DNA of 64,000 bases from positions 620,001-684,000 of the forward strand of contig NC_089390.1 in assembly GCF_003171515.1 (NCBI RefSeq). The letters are read 5' to 3'. A program made the translations under genes and the position numbers. Positions within the stretch are counted from its first letter, which is position 1. The number at the start of each line of letters is the position of its first letter. Shown in pieces: positions 58,644-64,000 of the stretch. Source of the DNA: Pyrenophora tritici-repentis (taxonomy: Eukaryota; Ascomycota; Dothideomycetes; Pleosporales; Pleosporaceae). The notes under the pieces were generated by a model that was given only the letters and a program-made list of their open reading frames with translations, was not told the origin of the DNA and did not search any database.

Positions 58644-60146
58644 ATGTCATCTCCACACGGCGGTTTATTGGGCCACGTCGGTTTCGAAGATATCAAGCTG
58701 TCGCCTACCACCTGGAAGCCAGTACGAACAGCACGATGGAGTCTGGATCTTGTTCGACCTGAATTCCTCACATTCCGTCCAGGTCCTAAAACCAGAGTCG
58801 TCCGACCGACTGCATGGCTGGATGGCCTGAGAGGGATTGCTGCGCTTTTGGTATACCTACATCATAATCAACTCTGGGCTCACGATGACCGCGGTAATCA
58901 AATCCTCGAGAACGCTTTCGGCTATGAAGGCAGACACTACTTCGCAGCATTACCATTCGTACGCCTGTTCTTCTCCGGTGGCCACTATGCAGTCGGAGTG
59001 TTCTTCGTCATATCTGGATATGTGTTGTCTTTCAAAAGCCTGACGCTGATTCACGATGGTCAGATGTCTGGTGTTGCAGACACGCTTGCCTCTGCACTCT
59101 TCCGCCGATGGCTACGACTATACATCCCGATCATCGCAGTAACCTTTTCGTGGCTCTCTTTCCGGCACTGGAGTGGCTTGTGGATCGACATGGAGCCCAT
59201 GCATGGTTCATATCGCGAGGATCTTGTCCACTATTACCAAACTTTCAAAAATTACAGTTTCGTCTTCTCAACCAACGTTTACGAGTTCACCAAGCCATAC
59301 CAGCCGCATACTTGGTCGATACCGGTCGAGTTCAAAGGATCCATCATCGTCTACACAACCCTGTCTGCCCTATCCCGGTGTACCAAAAATGCCCGACTTT
59401 TGTGTGAGGCCGCTCTTGCCATCTATTTCCTTTACATTGTAGACGGCTTTTACGGCGCAATGTTTGTATGTGGAATGTTGCTTTGCGATCTCAATCTGCT
59501 GGCCGAGAGAGAAGAGCTTCCCCGTGTCTTCACGGTTCTTTCGGGCTTCAAGGAGTTCATCTTCTTTCACTTATTTATCCTTGCACTCTACCTTGGCGGA
59601 GTACCCGCATTCGATGCGCCTGATACCGACCGCGCCGTTCTACTCACGAAGTCCCCAGGGTGGGTTTGGTTATCTCATCTCAAACCCCAGGCTGTGTTCG
59701 ATGCGAAATGGTTTTATCTCTTCTGGGCGTCGTTCCTCACTGTCGCATCAGTACCGCGCTTGCCATGGCTGAAGCGCTTTTTCGAGACGCGGTTCTGTCA
59801 GTATTTTGCGCGCATATCCTTTGCGCTGTACCTGGTGCATGGTATTGTTATCTGGTCTCTTGGTGATAGGCTCTACGCTGCGGTAGGGCTTGCCAGGGTT
59901 GGTCATAAAGACGGCATACCTTGGTGGGTCAACAAGTTCCCGCTACCTACAAAAGGACCAATGGGCCTTGAGTTGGCATTTTGGGCAACGCAGCTCATCA
60001 TACTGCCTGTAACCCTGTACCTTGCCGAAGTTTTCACCAAGCTCATTGATGAGCCGAGCGTAAAGTTTACCAATTGGCTTTACGGGAAGACCCTGCCGCA
60101 AAGGACTTTTGCGCCAACGTTTCAGCGTAGCCAATCGTTCCGATAG
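58644..60146 (+). CDS. membrane acyltransferase, acyltransferase-3 family
   Basis: A single exon of 500 residues. LDGLRGIAALLVYLHHNQLW at 59-78 is the family signature, with the presumed catalytic His73/His74 pair and Arg63. About ten hydrophobic helices follow, including HYAVGVFFVISGYVLSF, YIPIIAVTFSWLSF and ARISFALYLVHGIVIWSLGD. Acyltransferase-3 proteins transfer acetyl or other acyl groups from CoA across the membrane to sugars, sterols or polyketides. In fungi several are tied to O-acetylation of surface or secreted glycans and to metabolite tailoring. Its two neighbours are glycosyltransferases, which favours a glycan substrate; that is inference only. No introns and no damage. Confidence 0.9.
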   Translation: MSSPHGGLLGHVGFEDIKLSPTTWKPVRTARWSLDLVRPEFLTFRPGPKTRVVRPTAWLDGLRGIAALLVYLHHNQLWAHDDRGNQILENAFGYEGRHYFAALPFVRLFFSGGHYAVGVFFVISGYVLSFKSLTLIHDGQMSGVADTLASALFRRWLRLYIPIIAVTFSWLSFRHWSGLWIDMEPMHGSYREDLVHYYQTFKNYSFVFSTNVYEFTKPYQPHTWSIPVEFKGSIIVYTTLSALSRCTKNARLLCEAALAIYFLYIVDGFYGAMFVCGMLLCDLNLLAEREELPRVFTVLSGFKEFIFFHLFILALYLGGVPAFDAPDTDRAVLLTKSPGWVWLSHLKPQAVFDAKWFYLFWASFLTVASVPRLPWLKRFFETRFCQYFARISFALYLVHGIVIWSLGDRLYAAVGLARVGHKDGIPWWVNKFPLPTKGPMGLELAFWATQLIILPVTLYLAEVFTKLIDEPSVKFTNWLYGKTLPQRTFAPTFQRSQSFR

Positions 60147-60747
60147 CCATTGTGTAGTCAATCTCTACATAGCTGTAACGCAAAGTTAGTCATCCTATAT
60201 TTTTCTATCATCCCTTGCAATATCGGGTATCAATTGCGTTGTTACAGCGTTGGTAGTATTCTGCCGCTCTCAACAGTAATCTTGGCTTCATGTGAAGTTG
60301 TCATGGCCAGGAACAGGCCGGTCACTTGCAGTAGCGTCGCAGGGGTGCAACAGGCAAAAAGGCAAAAAGTTATTCGCGCAGTACTGTAGATTGTCCGAAA
60401 CGGCTGTTCGTCCGAGACCAGGTACCCCATGGGGGGCGGATTCAGCCGCCGATCACTGCCACTATAATCGGCTGTTGCCGGTTACGGTATGTTTACCGCT
60501 ATTGGCCATCCTTTGCAACCCCATGTATATATTGGCTGGGAGATGATCTTTCTCATGGCTATGCAGTTCGGTGATCGAGGGATGCAAATCCGGTATTGTG
60601 GTTACGAATCATTACTATCAGTTGCAACCTCGGATGAGGCTGCGCACGTTCGATTCCATCAGTGCATGTGACAATGGCCCCCGTGCAGAACATCGCCTGT
60701 GCTTGCTGGAGGATTTGTGTGTGAAAAACCTTCACGCTGGCTCCATA
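60147..60747. other. intergenic, no gene seen
   Basis: 3' region of the acyltransferase gene and promoter of the GT8 gene. The GT8 frame is open upstream to 60571, but that extension has no features and is treated as leader. Confidence 0.5.
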
Positions 60748-62073
60748 ATGAGACGGCGACACAATATCACTTTGGCAACGTTGGTATGTCTTGGGACGAC
60801 ATACCTCGTGGGGCAACATCGTCACGACCTCCAAGGTGCTTATGAAACCCATTCCCTGTACAGTAACATACCGAACGAGAACGGCATTGAGGTTTTGCCA
60901 TCTGACCTGCAACCGGATGCGCAGGCCGGGGGTGGTTTTCATGTGTCAGGGAATGATATCTCAAACAAAGCATCTCCAAACGATCTCAGTTTACCAATTG
61001 GAGATACTCCGCTACCGGTAACTGGAGAATCAGTGGGAAACCTAAAGAAAGGCTCTCTTAGTCCCGAAGGAAGTCTGTCTGCAGGTGGCGATGAAAACCA
61101 GCCTAGCACCGAGAGGGAATTCCCATTCCAACAGGACCTAGACCTTGAGCTTCCTACTGCGACACTTCACCCTTTCAAAGCGTATAAGCCACACAATTAC
61201 AAAGCCAACCCTGCCGCTAAATACGCATATGCTACGTTCTTGGCAACACGAAACCCTTCCCTCAAGGATCCATACTTTCTCGCCATTCACTCGCTCATCT
61301 ACCGTCTCTTGTGGTCACCCAAATCAGGCACCCGTACATACCCATTCATAGTCTTTGTCGCCGATTTCGTTACCCCCGAGCAGCGCGCCCTTCTCTCCGG
61401 CGCCGGAGCACTAGTCCGAGAACTCGCCCCTCTAGAATGGTCGCCCAAAGTCTCCGGCGTGCAAAAGCGGTGGAAAGACCTCTTCGCCAAACTCAATATG
61501 TGGAAAGAAACGGAATTCGAGCGCATCCTCTTCCTAGACGCTGATGCTTTCCCACTCGCAAATTTAGATCAGATGTTCGATCTTGCGCCAGTGCGCGACT
61601 GCGTGCCGGAGAAACTACATCTCGATGACTTTCTCGCGGATGGTCCGGTTTGCGAACCTTATATCTTCGCTGGCGTCCCGCAGGACCCTTTGGGGCCTGT
61701 GAAGTCTAATCTTAACGTTGGGTCTATGGTTTTTACTCCTTCGCTGCGCATGTATGCGCGCCTTCAGCAGAACTATGTCAAGACCGACAAGTATGACAGT
61801 TTGATGGCAGAACAAGCGTTCTTGAACTGGCAGTTCAATCCTGAAGGTGCATACCCTGGGACGCCATTGGAGAGGATGTGGGGAGGGTTTTTCCCTACGG
61901 AAGAGGAGGGCGATGGGAGGTTGAAGGTCGTACATGAGAAGATTTGGATGACCGAGGGCGGCTGGCTGAAAGACGAGTGGGAATCCGGCTGGCGGAACAT
62001 GATGAAGTTTTATAGCAGCAAAGATTTTCGGGTTGCGCGAGAGCTAGACGGTGTAGGTAGCGAGGTTATGTGA
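60748..62073 (+). CDS. GT8 (glycogenin-like) glycosyltransferase, membrane-anchored
   Basis: A single exon of 441 residues if started at the Met at 60748 (MRRRHNITLATLVCLGTTYL). That start gives a basic cap followed by a short hydrophobic anchor, as in Golgi type II proteins. A Gly/Ser/Pro-rich stem of about 130 residues precedes the catalytic domain (KYAYATFLATRNPSLKDPYF). The DxD is at 264-266 (RILFLDADAFPL), followed by NVGSMVFTPS and AEQAFLNWQF, typical of family GT8. Such proteins transfer glucose, galactose or N-acetylglucosamine from nucleotide sugars. Together with the GT32 and the acyltransferase it forms a three-gene glycan-related group. Substrate unknown. Confidence 0.88.
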   Translation: MRRRHNITLATLVCLGTTYLVGQHRHDLQGAYETHSLYSNIPNENGIEVLPSDLQPDAQAGGGFHVSGNDISNKASPNDLSLPIGDTPLPVTGESVGNLKKGSLSPEGSLSAGGDENQPSTEREFPFQQDLDLELPTATLHPFKAYKPHNYKANPAAKYAYATFLATRNPSLKDPYFLAIHSLIYRLLWSPKSGTRTYPFIVFVADFVTPEQRALLSGAGALVRELAPLEWSPKVSGVQKRWKDLFAKLNMWKETEFERILFLDADAFPLANLDQMFDLAPVRDCVPEKLHLDDFLADGPVCEPYIFAGVPQDPLGPVKSNLNVGSMVFTPSLRMYARLQQNYVKTDKYDSLMAEQAFLNWQFNPEGAYPGTPLERMWGGFFPTEEEGDGRLKVVHEKIWMTEGGWLKDEWESGWRNMMKFYSSKDFRVARELDGVGSEVM

Positions 62074-62273
62074 GCGTCAGCTGAACTGCGATTGTATTGG
62101 TGTCGCGCACCATCTAAATCTATCTATCACATTCTGGAAGTATCACTTCCTAGACCTGTACTCACTGGAATGTACTCTCATATTCACCCCGACTATTCCA
62201 CGTTCTATAAAGCAGCCATACAAATCGTCTCTTTCTTCAAGATCTGGCACACGTTACAACCGACCAGTTGATT

Positions 62274-63263
62274 ATGGTTTGGAGCACGCATAAAATAAAG
62301 TACGCTGAAGACCCTCAGCCGCCGAACGAAGACCATGAAGACACACCGAAGCAAGGAAGGAGAAAGAAGGTAGTCCAAGATATTGGTAAATCTATCAAGG
62401 CAAAGGAACCGCCAATTTCGCCCTTTCTGGCTTTGCCGGACGAAATACGGAATACAATTTACCGGTATGTGTTGTCAAACATCATCGGAAACCATGGACT
62501 GCGCTGTCAGCCTTGGTATGACAGCGACAAAGTAACGCACTGATTCTTCACAGAGAGCTCGGGCGAGCAAAAGGGGTACCATTTGCACCGTATTTATCCC
62601 TTCAGCGGGCGTGACATCAACCAGCTTAAGTATGTATGCAAGGCTCTATACAAGGAAACAGTCAATCTAGAGCTTCAATACAATTTCGTCGAATGGCGTA
62701 TAAAATGGTCAGGAAGTACCATGTTCCACATATTCGGAAGCTTCTTAGACAGCTGTACGGAGATCCAACTGGCATGGCTGCAGCTCGACCGCGAGCAAGC
62801 GATCAACCACCAGAGCATGCCCGAGATAGGCACACCCGAAGCAAAAACGAAGATCTTGAACATACGCTACTTTGCAATGAAAGATGATAATACGGCTATC
62901 GCAAGAGAGTGTTTAGAGAGAATTAGATGTCATCACTTGATTGACGCAGCAAGTCTCTGTCGTCGCTACCCCTTTGTCCAGCTCCACATCAACTTCTACG
63001 ACTTCACTTATGTAGACAAAGACGGAAACCCCCAGCCAGAGTATTTCCTCACGACTGCAATGTATATCTCTCTGATCTTCCGTCACATAGATCTTACACA
63101 CCTCCTGCCTCGCCATATTGCGCTATCTCCGCTGTTCGACCCTCAGGTGCGCGAGAATATTCTGCGGTATCGGAGATCTCGCCGTTGGTTCACGCCACAG
63201 CTGGCGGAGGCGGCGGAGGAGGATATCGAGGCGCCGAATATGCGCTTCTATGCGCATAGTTAG
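62274..63263 (+). pseudogene. F-box-like protein gene interrupted by an in-frame TGA
   Basis: A continuous frame of 329 codons is broken only by TGA at 62541-62543. Before it lies a basic region and SPFLALPDEIRNTIYRYVLS, the F-box-like opening of a large family of Dothideomycete proteins. After it, in the same frame, comes LKYVCKALYKETVNLELQYN, which normally follows about 40-50 residues later in the same proteins, and then a further 190 residues ending FYAHS. A 22-nt GT..AG stretch (62532-62553) spans the TGA but is far too short for an intron. So either this is a recent nonsense pseudogene or the stop is read through. Confidence 0.6.
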
Positions 63264-64000
63264 GCTGCGAGAGAGGAACCACGGGGTTTGGTGGCGACAG
63301 TTGCACGACAGTGGGCGGGGTTGCATGTGATGGAAGGGTGAGATCGAGATTATTGGATAAATGTCTGTGAGAATGAAGTCAGACGCTGGTTCTTCGAAGG
63401 TATTTAGGGTCCCGTCAAGCTTCACAGTGGATAACATTAGCTAGTTCACTCATTGTTGTGCCTTTTGCTTGGATTTCTTAGAATAACTGCAGACAATCAA
63501 AAGCTTCATCACAATTTGTCTTGCTCAATCCGCTCAATTAAGGTGGAACTTGCCCACCACCACCAAATACATGAATTCAGAACTATGTGTACAAGTGAAA
63601 GCATGAACTGAGAACCTTCCGAGCATGGGCACCGTACTCTGCCTGGTAAATCCACCCGTGATATTAATTCCACTTTCCACTGCCCTGGGGTGCCATCGCC
63701 ACTTTGTGACTCTTTCTAGCGTCATCATGCCCAATATAAAATAAACAAACCCCCTAGAAAGACGCCTCAACCCTCATCAATGTGCGACTTTTCCTAGATA
63801 CCGTTCTCCACCCATCCGCGCACCAACTCCACAAGACCGTCCACACCATCCCCCCTCCATACCCATTCCCGAAAGACATCGACTATCAACTCAGCCGCTG
63901 TGTCATAGAATTTAGTAGCCAGGATAGGCTTTATCTTGAAGTTCTGGGGCATGACCTGTACTAGGCTGGTCGATCCGCGGCCGGGTCAAAGTGGGTTAAA
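63264..64000. other. right-end region, no gene seen
   Basis: Short frames at 63534-63964 have no features. A gene starting beyond the edge cannot be excluded. Confidence 0.5.

Noticed and set aside
62532..62553. 22-bp GT..AG intron removing the TGA in the F-box-like gene
   Set aside because: Far below the minimum intron length in fungi (about 40 bp), without room for a branch site.

Overview
The window is nuclear DNA of a filamentous ascomycete (Pezizomycotina). Most genes carry one to four short introns of about 45-110 bp with GT..AG ends and CTNAC-like branch sites. Gene content and style (a Tc1/mariner element, a PTH11-like receptor, a Zn2Cys6 regulator, an Ena-type sodium ATPase) fit Dothideomycetes, probably Pleosporales. 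That placement is an inference from style and not a database match. I found no rRNA, convincing tRNA or CRISPR array.

Layout. 1-10.9 kb is a housekeeping block: a mitochondrial pentatricopeptide-like protein running off the left edge (minus), coatomer zeta (RET3), the ribosome quality-control factor Rqc2/NFACT and a TBC-domain Rab GAP. 10.9-24 kb is gene-poor. It holds one low-complexity Q/P/S-rich protein and a Tc1/mariner (DD34E) transposon. The transposase is broken by a 158-bp foldback element with perfect 59-bp inverted repeats and an 8-bp target duplication, which is the signature of a non-autonomous hAT element. 24-38.2 kb carries NEDD8/RUB1, an alpha/beta hydrolase facing a Zn2Cys6 transcription factor tail to tail, an ENA-type P-ATPase, and a membrane RING protein with an unusually long first RING loop.

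38-48 kb is accessory and partly decayed. It has a small unknown gene with an internal repeat, a disrupted F-box-like gene with a 133-bp frame-shifting duplication, a PTH11-like seven-helix receptor, a type I Baeyer-Villiger monooxygenase and a 5'-truncated LINE relic. 48.2-52.4 kb returns to housekeeping: MSH2 and the ESCRT-III-associated IST1, tail to tail. 52.9-54.5 kb encodes the most unusual item: a secreted precursor of alternating glycine-rich hydrophobic peptides and two-cysteine peptides, cut up by Lys-Arg (Kex2) sites often followed by Glu-Ala. Its last recognisable cassette lies beyond an apparent nonsense codon. 56.6-62.1 kb groups a GT32 (Och1-like) glycosyltransferase, an acyltransferase-3 membrane protein and a GT8 glycosyltransferase, which may act together on a surface or secreted glycan. 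An F-box-like reading frame broken by an in-frame TGA closes the window.

Exon boundaries were set by eye from splice signals, reading frame and family knowledge. No search was run.
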